Positions 25,491-39,638 are shown, counted from the first letter of the stretch. The stretch: DNA of 60,000 nucleotides from Acanthaster planci (GCF_001949145.1 NW_019091448.1:777822-837821); one strand, 5' to 3'. Numbers and translations are program-made. The notes: generated from the letters alone by a model not told the origin.

Positions 25491-28400
25491 TTTAGTCTGG
25501 GGAATTCAAATCGTAATGTTTATGTGCAGTCAGATAACTCAGTGCACCAGAATTTATTCAAATTTAATTCGCAAATGGTTTATTGAGTGAGACCTACACA
25601 TGGTCCAGTATGCTTGTATGTATCTTCAGTGGAAAGGAACAAAATTTTCTGTCTTCTTACAAAAATTACTGGAAACGGACTGGAAATTATATTATGATCC
25701 CCATTTTGCAATGCCTGTCATCTGATTGGTGGATTGTCCATCATGTGTCATAATTGTCCCAATGTGGGTCACAGCAACAACACAAAATTGGAATGTGCCA
25801 TTCTGCAGGCAAATGGATTGATCGATATTTGTTCCACCATCTGATTGATCGCACTTGTGTGGTGCTCCTCAAATTTGGTGATGAAGGGTAAAATAATGAA
25901 TGTTCCTTGCAAATAATTTCATTCGGTACAATATACATGTACCACGCCACTCGGCTTTGCCTCGCAGAATCATGAAATCAGTCCAACCACTGCACTCATC
26001 AACATTCACTATTTGTGTGAAACTGCTCACTGGGCTACCGGTACCTACCTCGGAAGTCGGGATATTCTGTTCAGGTATTATTTTCAGGTCGTTTTCTGTA
26101 CAACGGTGTTTAGTGTGGATGAAGTTACACTGTGTATGAAAAATACAGAGAGAAACATTAAATGTGCACAAAGTCTCTCCATTATTTCCTCAACAACGAC
26201 AAAGGGACACATGTATCGGTTTACAGGATATATATACACACTGTAAAAGACATGTGAACCAGCATGTTACAGTAGCCAATTTCACAAAACTCTGTATCCT
26301 ACATAAGCCTTACACCACACATTTGCGGCGCAGCTGTGGCAATGTACATTGTACATGTAAGTCTACAGTCAATTTCACAAAAAGATGCTTAGCTGTGTGA
26401 AGTTTTAATTATTTCAAACATCTTTAACGAGGAGGGGCAGAAGTTTTACAAAGTTTTTCCTCTCCAATATCGAAGCAGTCATTAAACTGTTCTGCCTGCC
26501 ATTTTGAACATTTTCTTCATCTTCATCACAGGGTTTCATCACAGTCAAACAAGTTTTCCAGTATCTCCAAAAACAAATTATTACATTTTTCGTATAAACC
26601 TCATTAAGTTGAGCAAGGATAAGCTTTAACTGAACGAGGTCAGTTAAAAAAAATCCTTCACTTTTGATTTGTTCAACACAGCTTGTGCCACCTAAAATGA
26701 AAACATGAGTTACTCCATACATGTACATAACTAATGGACTTGCGCAGTGCACAACATGTGAGACATGTGCCATAAAATTTGTTGCACACCATATGCAATA
26801 ATATTTTGGCACAAACAAAGTTACATGATTACATAAAATTCCATAAAATCAGCTGCCATACATGCATTGGGGCAGCGATTTTATCTTTTTCACTGGTTCA
26901 TCCACATAATTTCTCTGTTGTTCTAGATATTCAACCCATAGCCACTTCAAGCCTAAAAATGTGACCTCTATGATATTATTTCCCCCAGTAATACCTCCAG
27001 CCATAAAATGTAAATTGCTCTGGCCTCAAGAAATACTCCAGCATGGGCCTGATAAACACCCCAGTATCAGGTGTCCCATACTGAATGACATTCACTGCAA
27101 CAATGACTACCAGACACCCACATACCTGACACCATTATCAAATTTACATGTGTCCCACTTAACAGCCCCATCAATTTGTTTTGACCTCGCTAGGGCAGGC
27201 CCCAGGTCACTCTGGAAGATTTTCCCCTTGGGTCTCCCAGGAACAAAGGCTTGGAATGCCATTAATCATAATAATTTCAGCTGACTTATTTTGGGGAGAG
27301 TGGTTGTGATGGTCATGTTTGTACAAAGGGGGGAAGTCAGAACTGCAAAACTGACAAGCAGGACTTAGTGCAAGTTCAGATGTACAATGTATGTCACAGA
27401 ACTTCAGTTCAATTTACAGCGGCATGTACATGTACAATGAATGTACAGAACATTGTACATGTACATCAATGTACAGAACATTGTCCATGTACTGTACATG
27501 TTGGCCTACGCACATGCATGTACGGTACAAAGAGGAATACATTTTTTATTCCTCCATGCTATGTTCTGATACGCATTTGTGTACATATAAATGTATACAA
27601 AAATTTAATCAGGAAATACGGACAAGTTACATTCCTGTAAAATGTAAGAAAATATGAAAAAATATTGCCAATCACTGATGGTCAACTTCCCTCTAAAATA
27701 CCAATACAACCTTTTTCATAAGACAAACTATAACTTAATACAGTATATTTACATATTTCCGGTACATGAAATCATCTTTCACAATGACATGTACATGTAA
27801 ACATGTACATGAATACCAGAAAGAAAGAAAGGAAAACCTAACAATCAAGACACTGTACCGGTATTTCACATTAAAAGCGATGTGCACCATGAACATGTAC
27901 ATGTACATGGTACCGTACATACCACAGTATGAACTACTGATGGCCACACAAGCCAGACCAACTTGTTCACAGTAAACAGTACAAATACACCATAACTGTG
28001 CAAAAAGCCAAATGAAAGAAAATTCATGACATGAGAAGAAAATACATGTACATGTACACTGTACAGTACATGATGTAGGCCTGCAGTGCTGACAACACGT
28101 ACATGTAGTGTACCAGTGCCTACAGTACTGGTACATTGCACAATGACGTGAAGAATTTTGTGTGGTATTGTGTTGTCTAAAACCATGCTCTGACCAAACT
28201 CACACATGAAATTTCCACTTCATTTTCCCACCCTCAAGAATGGAAACAACAACTGTTGTTATATAAACAGCACAATGGAGAAAGGTTATCGATTCAATCT
28301 CGGGGTCATTTTTCTATAGCCTATGCCTGAACTTCAAAGAGGAATGTAGTCACACAGACTGAGCAGGCCGGCAATCCTCTCACAAATCATCGGGTTCCAA

Positions 28401-28849
28401 ACTCATATAAACAACCTGATGACACTGTTGAAAGCAGAATGGTTTAAGGGATTATTCACGATCATGTCTGGCCCTGAACCATACCCTGCTCCTTGGCTGG
28501 ATACCCACACATGGGCACTTGCTGTGGGCAGTGAACTTGGTCATGATAAACGATGTGTCTGATAATTACAAAGTCATTTGAATTCCCCCAAACTTGGACA
28601 AATGAAGGCAGAGTCCATGAGCATGATTATGGGGTGGCTTGGAGATGAAAATGTTGCAAATTAGGGTTTCAAATTATTGAAATTATAATGACTAATGTCT
28701 TCTGAAAGAGTGCTGTGCTTCTTTAAGTGGGAAATGACTCAGACTCATGAAAGCTACACATACTGTATATATACATACATGTACACGTATACCAGCACGT
28801 GTTATGTTCGGTACATTGGAGGTATAATTTGCTTTTTGATGGCTTGTTA

Positions 28850-29297
28850 GGCCTGGTTTCCATATGGTTGTTTGTAACGCAGACAGAATGCAAGACATGA
28901 AGACGCAGACATGAACAGAAGAGATGGCCCTTGATGTCATGCCACCCAAAAATTGAAACTCTGTGATTTTTTGCAGAAAATCTGCTTTTGGATAGACTGT
29001 AGTGCCTCATGATGCCAAACGTCGGCTCCAGTTTCGTGAATAAATTTCATTGACTATTCGGGACATCGTTGCACGCCAGTCCAATGCATGTTTGTGTGGG
29101 GATACCACGGCTACTCAACGCAGACAGTTGGCAAAGTTGAACCTGGCTCAACTTTGCCCATCGTTAGCAGGCTGGTTTGCGTTCAAGTCTGCGTTGTTGG
29201 CGACACCTCCGTTTGACATGTTTCCATATGTCTGCGTTGCAGTTTGCGTTTTGACTGCATTGCTCTGCATTTCTTACGTCGATATGGAAACCAGGCC
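28850..29297. mobile_element. 448-bp nonautonomous element, TTA target duplication (Harbinger-like)
   Basis: Perfect 16-base terminal inverted repeat GGCCTGGTTTCCATAT, flanked by TTA (28847-28849 and 29298-29300). A three-base TWA duplication with GG-C-rich ends is typical of PIF/Harbinger elements. The interior repeats ACGCAGAC and holds an 11-bp hairpin (29130-29158). No transposase is encoded. Confidence 0.75.
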
Positions 29298-29974
29298 TTA
29301 GACTGTATTCCCATACACTTTGTGCAAAAACTGGTGCCCCTTGTTGTAAAAATAGCAGAGAGTGAGTGTAAGTACCTAGCTACTGGTATTATGCAATTTT
29401 AGCCCAAAGACTGGCACACTCAAAACTGCATGTGAATTTCAAGTACACTGGAACATATTGCCACAGGGGGCTGGGAGGTGCATTACAGGTGCTTAATTGA
29501 TAAATTGCATGCTCCAGCAGCCCCATCAAAAATTTTGCAGCAGCTTTCCACTAGTGGACTTGTTTTTTTAAAAATCCACTTAACCACACTTACATTAACA
29601 TACAGGTATCGCTGATACATGTACATGTACTAGTACGTGTACATGTTTGGGGGCATACTGATTATCCTTTCCAATCCAAAAGCTGTAATTTTAACTTCAC
29701 AGACCATCAGTTTGTTCAGGTGTGCATGAGTACGATCACAGGACAGCTTGATCTCAGGATCAAGACCCCCAAGCCAATACATACCATATGACTGGCACTG
29801 CGTCACTCACCCCAGGGAAAGCTGAGTAATCTCCTACCCCCCAACCCCTGAAAACCCCTCTACGTAACCCTTCTTTGACTCTTCAGTGACTGAATGAATG
29901 CTTCTTACAGTTTCAGGCAGGCAATTGTACATGTACATGTACATCTCTATGTGAGTCTCTTCAGAAAGCTATCA

Positions 29975-30189
29975 GAGTCTAAAAGTATGACACTTTTGTG
30001 TCCCTCTTACAACTGACCTGTGGACAGTAATTTGACGTGAAAATGTCACTGTAATTGATTTCAAACCAGTTTTGGGTTTAGCTGTATATGTAAAGCTACA
30101 TTCCTCTTGGAAATTAAACAACATGTTCTTGATTTACACAATGTGACAGGGGCATGAAAAATCGGACCAAAATTTATGGAATGACCCAC
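29975..30189. repeat. Dispersed repeat, copy 1
   Basis: Aligns with 43992-44247 over about 200 bases. Shared blocks are GTGTCCCT.TTACA, CTCTTGGAAATT, TGTTCT and the end GAATGAC. Its right end GGAATGACCCAC complements the left end GTGGGTCATTC of copy 2, suggesting an inverted-repeat element family. Left limit approximate. Confidence 0.5.
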
Positions 30190-30824
30190 ACAACAAACTA
30201 TCATGCTTACCACAGGAGGGTCTGAATGACAAATCCAGCAGCAACTCCATTTGTTCTTTTTTCCTTTTCACTCCTGCAATGTTTAAATGTGCCTTTCTAG
30301 TCTGCATGTACTGTATTTTACAGCACCACCAACCTTTGCTCAACACCATCAACATCATAAAATGTGGTTTCATGAAAAGGAAGCTGAATTTCACTGACAT
30401 CATTTGGTGAAGCCTGAGGTCACAAACGGTGCATTCTTTTGTTTCAGCTCCAGACACAACACTCCTCTTGTCAGGTCAACCTCAAAAATGTGCAGCTGAT
30501 CGGTGTAAATGTACACGTAGTTTCACTGTGGTTTGGCTAAGCTACATTTTTCAGTGCTCTGATGAATAGGGAAAGTGCATCTGAGAAGACCACCACTGCA
30601 TAATGAAGAGTGAACCAACTCCCCCCCCAGTAAACCTTGTTCACTATCATCCCTCCCCAAAAGGGGTTCAACGTCTCTTATTTAAAACGTGTCATTTGTT
30701 AAAACTGAAAAACCTGTGTAACCACCTCTAAAAGATTCTTGTCACAAGGTCAGCATCCCTTATGACTCACTAGATAAGATACTGTATGGTGGAGTGGCAT
30801 GCAAAATTGCTGTCGCAAGAACAC

Positions 30825-30985
30825 GTACAGTATACATGTATGTGTAGGCCTTACATGTACATGTACCACAGTGCAGTGCACATTTAAGTACACATATCAT
30901 GTACATACATGTACATTGTATGTACTGTACATGTACATGTACTGGGTACGATGTGTAACGTTCAGTACATGTATGTACACTGTAT
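30825..30985. repeat. ACATGT hexamer cluster
   Basis: Six or more TACATGTA-type words, including CTTACATGTACATGTACC, TACATACATGTACATTG and CTGTACATGTACATGTACTG. Confidence 0.75.
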
Positions 30986-33593
30986 AACAAAACAACTGAT
31001 CAGAGATGCCACAGGGCCTGTTCGAAAAAATAAAAAATAACAGTACTTTTTAATTGTGACAAATACATGCAGCATCAAGGCGCATGACTAAGCGTAGTGA
31101 ATGGAGCACGTAACAACCGCGGTTCTTTTCTCTTTCAGCCATGTCTAATTTCACTTATAAAGTTTTCCCTTTTGATTCGATGGCTCTTAAGTTGTCCGCT
31201 CTTTCTAAAATTTTTTTTATTTTTCCATACTTTGATGAAATCTGTACTGACGTATAAGATTTGTTACTCCAAATCGTGCACAATTACGTTGTAGACATTG
31301 ATCAACAGCTTGTCCTGCGAAAACACATGCACGACCATGATGTAGTTGCTTACGGCTTATGTACATGTACATACACATGTGGCACCTATGCTGGGAGGCA
31401 CGTGCTGTGGGGACCAAAAATAGTATGGATTTCTCTCAACTACAACAGAGTCTAGACCTTTTTAGTGACAGGAATTGTCCCTCCATGTGGTAACAGTCTG
31501 GGCACACATTCACACGAAGTGTTCCACTATTCTGTGCACTTACACGTATACTTTTGGTGTAGGTACCATCCACAATGTACAAATACATGTTGACTCTGTA
31601 GAAATGCATGCAGGCCTATCACGCTACATGTACCGGTAAGTTACAACCAACCTTGGCAGCAATTCCACGTTATATATTTAGACTCCCCTGCTCAAGCCCA
31701 CAGGATGTAATCCTCGCACTTGGCATGTCTGCCCTCACTATAAATGGCTACAACAGTGGTGATCCAGGACAAGAAGGCTGCAATGGGTCCCTTGGAAGGA
31801 TCCCAGATGAACACTGCAGTGGCTTGGCTTCAGGTCAAAAGGAAATCTCACACTAAACAAGTCAGGCCACTCATCGGTGAAAAACTAGTTATCTCTGAAT
31901 CAGATGCCTCCGTACCTCAAAAATTGCAGCAGCAATGTGTGTGTTATCCAGGGTTTTCAATTTGAATTCAGGGAAAGCACAAACAGCCCCATAACCGTGG
32001 GTTGTTGACACATCTACTGTACTGGTACCAATAAATAGGCTTCTAATGCAATGGCGGCAACAATAAGAACAGCCCGTCATCTCATTGAAGCCCTTGAAGG
32101 CCTGCAGAAAATGACTGTACACATTATTAAACTAGCCACTTCCTCCAGCACGGCCAGGGTACAAGACCCCCCTGTGTTGTGGTAGGGGATGCAGTCCCAG
32201 GTCCAATGCAGGCAATTAATTAGGAGGGCCAGACTACACAGTACAGTCATAATGTGTGGGTTGTGTGGGTGCCTCAATTCAGCAGCTGCTTTTCGGCTCC
32301 TTACTGTACTGTACATGTACATTTTTCAGGTGAATACTGGCAACGTGGTTGTACCCACAAGAAAAGGAAACCACAGTGCAATCCCTGCATAATGAAACCT
32401 CATCAAAAGTGTACCCCTGAAGGTGTATAGTCCTCTCATACAAGTATATGTACATGTACATGTACATCATGCGTGTAATGTGGTACAGAACAGTGGTACA
32501 TGTAGCAGTGTACTTAGTACGCGTACATGTATGTATTGGCCCATGAGCGGCATCTGTTGTATCGGTAAATGAAGCCCAGGTGAAACTAAAGTGGTGAAAG
32601 CATTTCCATGACCTGCCCCTGTTCAGCCCACAAGGAGAGACTGTACGCATATTCTACAGGATTCCATTAAAGTCAGCAGAATCCACTTTGCTAGTATGAG
32701 GTTTTGTTGGAATCAGCAAGGAGATCAAACCTCCACTCAGCAACATGAGCAGGGGTACAGTTTTTGTAGCATTGTGATGTTGCACATGAACACTGTGCTG
32801 AGAAAAGTCCTGTACCGGTACGTAAATGAATGCATGCTCTATTTATCACTCACTCCAAGCCTATGAATTAATAGTCACACTGGCTGATTTCTTTTAACAC
32901 ATTTTAATGTTTCCAGTCTCCTCAACTGCTGCACACTACCAGTAGTTTACACTATTTATACATGTGTACATTTGTAGCGATGTGAAAATAAAACTGAACC
33001 GGTTCTAAGTAAATGTTTGCAAGAATGAAACAAGGAATGCACTTGACAGTTCTACCGGTATGTTTGTCAACAGAAAGCAGTTATTACCAATGTAACGTTA
33101 CACAAGAGCAGTTTCAAGAGCGATGACATTTAAAGTGCAACGATGTATAAACTATGGTACCCAAGATGAAATTTTAGATACTTTTTTTTTTTCAAACTGG
33201 CCTTGTACAGGGTAAGTTAAAGGCTCAACGAGAAATCTATCTCACAAGATTTCAAAGCGCACTATCACCAACCTGAAATGTACCAGTATGTACCTTCTAA
33301 GTACCAATATCTCCTGTCGATGCTCCTTTATTATTCTTGACACACATTACATTACCTCATCTTACATGGAATCAGGCAAGAGTGGTGAGGAGGCGCCACA
33401 CAGGGAGAAACCAATACACCTGACTTTCACTGGAAATTACTCAGTGCACTGGGGATGGCTCGGTTTTTAAGCTCGCAGGCCTGCACATGAAATTGTTCAC
33501 TTTACTCAGAGATAATTCAAACACAGCAGGAATAAATTCCATCCCAGTTTAATCATTTTTCCCCCTTGCCTTCTCCTAATGCCGGACCGCACT

Positions 33594-33658
33594 GTGTGAA
33601 TACTGAAAGAGTGTGCCCACTATCATGGTGTGAACAATGTGGGCACTGTGATTCACAC
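33594..33658. repeat. Two-step palindrome GTGTGAAT / GTGCCCAC
   Basis: GTGTGAAT...GTGCCCAC and GTGGGCAC...ATTCACAC form two nested 8-bp stems with an asymmetric 11/4 internal loop and an 18-base terminal loop. It sits in a stretch free of ACATGT words. Confidence 0.4.
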
Positions 33659-33840
33659 TACCTGCTTTCTGGGAAGGGAAAGGCACAAAGGGGCTGAAGT
33701 AATTCCATTGATTATTCTGCAATCAAACAATTTATCTGGGTTGAATCAATAACCACAAAGCAGCCCGTTTCAAATAAAACATGCACACTGCATGCGCACA
33801 AATGTTGTTTGTGCAAACTGTCTACAGTCTACCGTGTGAA

Positions 33841-34050
33841 CTCATACAGTACATGTACAATGTACCGTACATACATGTGTACATGTACTGGTGTACTGGT
33901 ACATGTATGCATCCGTACATGTACATATAGGTACACTGTACCGGTTACACGTACATGTAACTCTGTAAGTCAGCATCTTAAATAAAACATACATGTACTA
34001 GTACCGGTACATGTACACTTTGAACATGGTACGGTACGGTACCGTACTTG
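33841..34050. repeat. Dense GTAC-palindrome cluster
   Basis: In 210 bases occur GTACATGTAC, GTACTAGTACCGGTAC, GTACCGGT, TACGTACATG-like words and GGTACGGTACGGTACCGTAC. This is the best single place to see that the dispersed words are GTAC tetramers spaced by two bases. Confidence 0.8.
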
Positions 34051-34597
34051 CAAAATTTTCATCTGTGGCTCACCATTGAGAAATACACGTACTAGTGAAA
34101 AAAACATGTACATGTATGCATGCGGCCAAACCCTGCAAACTAAGTGGAAGTGTGGATCCTGTATCCATCAGCAAGAAAATTTATGGAACTTTCTTCTGAA
34201 GCACGAGGGGGATGATGGATGTATTGGCCTGATATTGTCATGGATGTACAATGTACATGTACATGTGTTTGAGCAAAAGCCTTTATTTTCTTCCTACTGT
34301 ATACTGTACACATGTACAGTCCATCTTCGTCCCACACACACTCTTCTTCCTTTAGGACTAAATTAACAGGACTAATAATAGAGCCCCTTACCGCTGGAAG
34401 TACCGGTATACGAGTGCTAACACATTGTTAATGATTAAGAAGAAATATGTAAAACGCTGCGCTTGACTGAATTGAATTGAGGCAAGTGACTCATCGGAGC
34501 CAAGCAAATCACTTTAATGGTCATGTCTGAGGCATATGATTAATTGTAAGAAGACTCAAAAGCCTCATGGAAAACGAGGAGTCACTCGTACACATGT

Positions 34598-34990
34598 ACC
34601 GGTATTCGCACGCATGTTGTAAGTGTAAAATACCTGTACACGTACATGTACATACATGTACATGTATGTGCACAAGCATACATGTACATCAATACCTGTA
34701 CATAAAGGCAGGCACTTTTGGGGGCCAAAACAAGATATACATGTACAGGATACATGTACTGTATGTGTAAGTACAGGGGCTGATATAAATGTGAGGTACA
34801 AACAGTGTACATGTACATGTATTTACAGTACGTACATGAAGGCATGATGTGCTATATGTACAGTATAACTGCTCATAATGAATGTACATGTAGTCGTTCC
34901 TATTGACAAGTCTAGGTTCAGAATGCACACCATCTACCAGTACAATGTAGTACAACAGTACAGTTACACTTACATGTACATACATACCAC
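34598..34990. repeat. ACATGT hexamer cluster
   Basis: Continuous field of GTACAT, GTACAC and GTACAG words (for example near 34636-34670, 34738-34760 and 34806-34822). All six frames stay open here because the words lack stops in several phases, which explains several overlapping ORFs rich in Tyr-Met, Val-His and Cys-Thr. Confidence 0.75.
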
Positions 34991-35189
34991 ATGCCTTATC
35001 TACATGTAACCACACTAGTCTAGCAAGTAGCAGTGTCACTTGGGTGAGAACAGGCCTCTTTCACAACTTAATTTATCCCACAGTTAGCGCACAATTAGGC
35101 CTAATTACTGCCCTTGCTTTGTAACAGCTGCATGTAAACAAATGAGATCCAGGCTGTATTACCTCTAGATTTACATACACCTGTACATA

Positions 35190-35945
35190 AGACAGTAAAG
35201 ACCCTTCCACTGATAAAATTCTAATTTATGTGGGCATGCACACAAATGGCAAGTGGAGGCAACAAGCTTGAGCGACCCATTAAAAATGTACAGGGGCACA
35301 AATGTCAACATTAGTTTCTGCACTTTGTTCCATGTTGTTTTCCAAAAACACTCTAAATTATAATAATTATTACTTTCTGGTGTGAGAGGAATTTTAGAGA
35401 GCAAATAAAGACTTGAAAATTTTAAGTTGTTTAAATTGGGGGAAAGAAATCAGTACGGTTCTGTTCTGTGTGAGCTATAAAACAAATTGTGCAATACGTT
35501 AGGGTACCATCCACCATTCTCGATCGACAACGCACGTGGCGAAAAAAACCTAACAACCCCGTCTGAGGCTAGCCCGTAACTCACCCTGCATTCAGCCCGC
35601 GATTCAGCATAGTAAGAGTGGTGCATAGTACCCTGAAGTACATACAATGTACCTATTGAATTGGACTTGGTCGGAAAGGAGCATCGTAAATTTCTTTTGA
35701 CCTTGTGCACTCAGGGAGAAAGTAAAGTGGTTTTTTTTTTTTTACTCCAGTGTAGACCAGAAAGTAATAGCTACATGTACATGTATAATAATTTTAGAAG
35801 GTTTTCCAAAGACGAAACATGACGTTGAAATTTGTGCCCCTGTACATTTTCAATGGGTCACTCGAGCTTTTTTCCCTCCACATGCTATTATGCGCACTGG
35901 CACATAAATTAAAATTTATTAGTGGAAGGGTCTATTATACATACA
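35190..35945. repeat. Inverted duplication with ~190-bp arms and nested element
   Basis: The left arm (about 35190-35395) and right arm (about 35750-35945) match in opposite orientation. Shared words include TTGTGCCCCTGTACATTTT, AATGGGTC, CACATAAATTA, GTGGAAGGGTCT and CCAGAAAGTAATA. The spacer contains a second inverted-repeat element (35502-35633). May be one long-TIR element or two head-to-head copies. Confidence 0.6.
35502..35633. mobile_element. 132-bp inverted-repeat element nested in the 35 kb duplication
   Basis: Ends GGGTACCATCCACCATTCT (left) and GGGTACTATGCACCACTCT (right, reverse complement), three differences in 19. Interior CpG-rich. No exact target duplication seen. Confidence 0.5.
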
Positions 35946-38900
35946 TGTACATGTATATTATATCTTCACACTTGATGGAAGGTAAACTTTTGGTATTATC
36001 ACGTACACGTGCAAAAGACAACAAATTTACATCAGTTAGAGCTTAGAAAATTAAGTCAAAAAACAAACTACATTGTAATACCGGATTCACACTGCAAGTA
36101 CAGTGGTAAGTATATGTACAGTACACATGCGCATTACATAATCTCACACTTTGAAAGTTGAACTTTCATGTGCGGGGACTGATCACTATTCAAAAAAACT
36201 TGGGACAACCACACACGTACACATACATGTACGTACACGTGCACAGGCTCCCAATGTAAAAAGAAAATTGCCTTCCAGAAACCAACACAGGTGTACAGTT
36301 TGTAAGTCCAAGAGTGCCAAAACTGGTGAAAGATTTAAAAATGACCATGTAATCCAAAATATATACATTGTAATGCATCATGTATAGGCATGTTAAAATC
36401 CTAAGAAAACCAATCATGTCAAAGAATTTAAATGAAGAGCACCAATTCATGGTACATGTACTTCACCTCAAATGGCAATAAAACATAATTTTCTCACTCC
36501 CACTCCAACCATATCACAAAGGTATTCAGAAGTGAGAGAACTTCAAATTTTATGACCAATTATGAAGGTCTACTTATCACATGTGTACTTACATATGTAC
36601 ATGTTATATATACATGTACCAAGCATGTATACAAATCCCCCCTCCTTCCCGATTATTCATTGAAAATGTGCAACCAAAAACCGCTGCATTCCCTGACTGT
36701 ACACAAGATCATCTTGGTCCACAAGAACACCACATGTACGGTAGGAAAGGAGACTAAACGTACAGTATACATATACCGGTACATGTACAGTACAAGTACA
36801 GCCTTAATTAGGCATGTACTGCACTAATGGCATGATGGAGTCAGTCAGACTGTCTCACAATGGTGTCTCATGTTTGTTCACTGGAGACTGAGGCACCCAA
36901 CCGTACTATTGTAGTCATACATGTACATGTGTGCCAGTCATCCACAGAGCAAGACTGCACAAATTTTTTTGTACCAGTAAGTATAACATGTGGGTACATC
37001 CAGAACATCATGCTAAAGCATCAGTACAATGTGGCCACTTAGCATTCCTGTTTGCTTTGCAGCCAACAGATCAGTGAGCATTCACCATACATTCAGGAGG
37101 TCAGCGCATGGTCTGGTTAGCCAGACTGAAGTCAATGATTCAAGGATTTGTATTCTTTGGCATTTCAATAGCATGTTTATGCAGTGTCTCGTCAATATAA
37201 GAACACATTCATGTGTGTAATTCTGTGGGTTATGTTCCCTTATCCTCCCCTGTTTTTAACTTCTATAACTCTATCCATCGCACGCGAACCATTCACAAAG
37301 ACTGTCCAATACATACATGTACATATACATTCAACATGTTCATGATCAGTCAAACTTATTGAACAATTTGCCTTCTTAGTAATACCGGTACATGCATTAG
37401 GAGAATATGACCCAATTTAAAATTAATGGGACAAATGTCAATTTTGAACGAATTGGAGGTACTCATACATGTACATGTACATGTATAATCGAAAGCCAAT
37501 CAAAAGTTGGTACGTCCGCAAACTTTGGCTGCCCATACAAGTTGTTGGCAACATGGGAGTGGTCTACATGTACTGATGAGCCAAACAGTACAGCTGGTAA
37601 TGTTAATAACTGCCAGTCAACTTTTCCAGTTTGATCACAAATGGTCTTGATTTCCTCTTGAAAGCTGGTGTCAACATTAGATGCAACCACGCCGCCCTGT
37701 AAATTGTAATGCATGAATGTGTTGGGGAATTTCCTACGCCTCTTCCTATGTAGCACTCGTGGACTTCGATCACAGTAACAAAAGCAACCAAGCTGCATAC
37801 AGTATAGATGACTCTTGATCTCTATACATGCATCCCTATTAACATGGGATATTTACATCTTTCCTGGAAAAAAATTTCAAATCTATTTACAAATTTTCCT
37901 ATTTCTGAACATCGAATTTAAACCTTGCATTTACAATGCCATCAGCCTTCCGGGCGTACTTCAGAGAGACACAGCAATGTCTGTTAACTTGCCGGTGCAT
38001 GTATGTAATATGAAAATAATTTGAGGTGTCTAAACACTTGAACGTCAATACAACATGAAAGCAAAGAATTCATACGGGGGCATCCTGGTTTTCCCGACGC
38101 AGGGAAAAATTACCAAGCATGCAAGGTGATTAAAATATCCCCATGATGATGCAATGTCTCATCTGGCAACCTACACATTCACTTATCCTCTTGTCCTGAG
38201 GACAGGCAAAACCAAATTAGGCCAGGCGGTTTTTGCTCGTTCAAAAATTAAAAAGCCCCCACTTTATACAGGAAAGTCACGGTAAGTAAACCAAAAAAAA
38301 TCAAATTGGAACACGGCTAAATTTAACACTGGTGAACAAGTCTTGGACACACTTCCTTCCAGAATATTGGGTGCAGTTGAAACATGGCCTCAGACAGAAC
38401 CGAGGGCTGTCAGTTTCAAAAACTTCCCTGGGAGAGTCCATGTCATTTTTAAGCTTGGATGAAAAAGGACAGGTAGATATTCCGATCCCAGATGCGGCCC
38501 TGCCATGATGCAAAGACACGGATCGTAAGAGGTTTACACTGAGCGCATCCCACTCACAAAAGCCACAAATCAGACTGAATTGCCTCCATAAAACATAACC
38601 TTGGTCACTGATGTCACAATCTGCATCTGGACAGGGAATTTATTCATCCCCATCTAAGTCATAGCAACACGATTCGTGTCTTCCCCTAACAATTACAAGA
38701 AAGCAGGTGTGAGTGCTCACTGGCTGGTCCTAATAAATTCACTTTAATGTTTCAGACATACGCTGACATTTACAAGGAGATTATGTATCACAAAAGACGT
38801 AAACATCATTCTTGAATCCATCTGTATGTTGTTTACACCAATATGTTCACATCTTTACAGACAGTCAACTTTCTTGAAGGGTGGGTGGCAGGAAATAAAC

Positions 38901-39638
38901 ACTGCTGCTCGAGCCATTAAAGATTTTGATCGCAGTCCCTCGTGTCTGTCCACATGCCTGCCTTACATGTACATGTATACATCAAACAGATGTCCAGCAA
39001 ATTCATGTACCGTAACATGCATACATGTACATGTAAAGCTGGGTTTTCATTTTTGTTTATCTTGGAATGTTTCAGAGCATGAAATAGGACTTCAGTTAGC
39101 CAGCATTCAGACAGAAACCCAGTTTGCTTCATTTGATAAACAGTGCATCCCGGTTGGTTTGGCACTGGTACCGGTAGGTAGTGCATAATTTGAAGGAAAA
39201 AAAGACCCACAGGAGTTCAGAATAACCCTAAAATTTTGCACCACTAGTGCATATTCACAAGATTGCCATTTCACAATCCTTTGATTTCGTTTTAAGGCAT
39301 GAGACAATCTGTCGGAAAATAAGGGTTTTCCTTCAGGAGGGATTTAAATCAGCATGTGCATGTACATATGTACCGTACATGTTTGTTACAGTTGATGTCA
39401 ATAGTTGTCAACTACATGTAAAGACACTGGATAGCAAAGCACATGTGTACTGTACATGATGCAGTACATACACCACTGACATGTACATGTACCGGTACCA
39501 GTGTACAAATAGTGTGCTGAAGGTAAAATAGCATTAAATTACACAAGGCAGTGCCTTGAGAAGGGTGTTTTCAATGAGTGCCAGTCTCAGTGAACTTCCT
39601 CCCAGACGGAAGGGGAGGAAGTGATGCAATGAGCCCTT

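Noticed and set aside
37463-37798. 111-codon minus-strand frame
   Set aside because: Ends in a Val-His run produced by the ACATGT repeat; no homology recognised.
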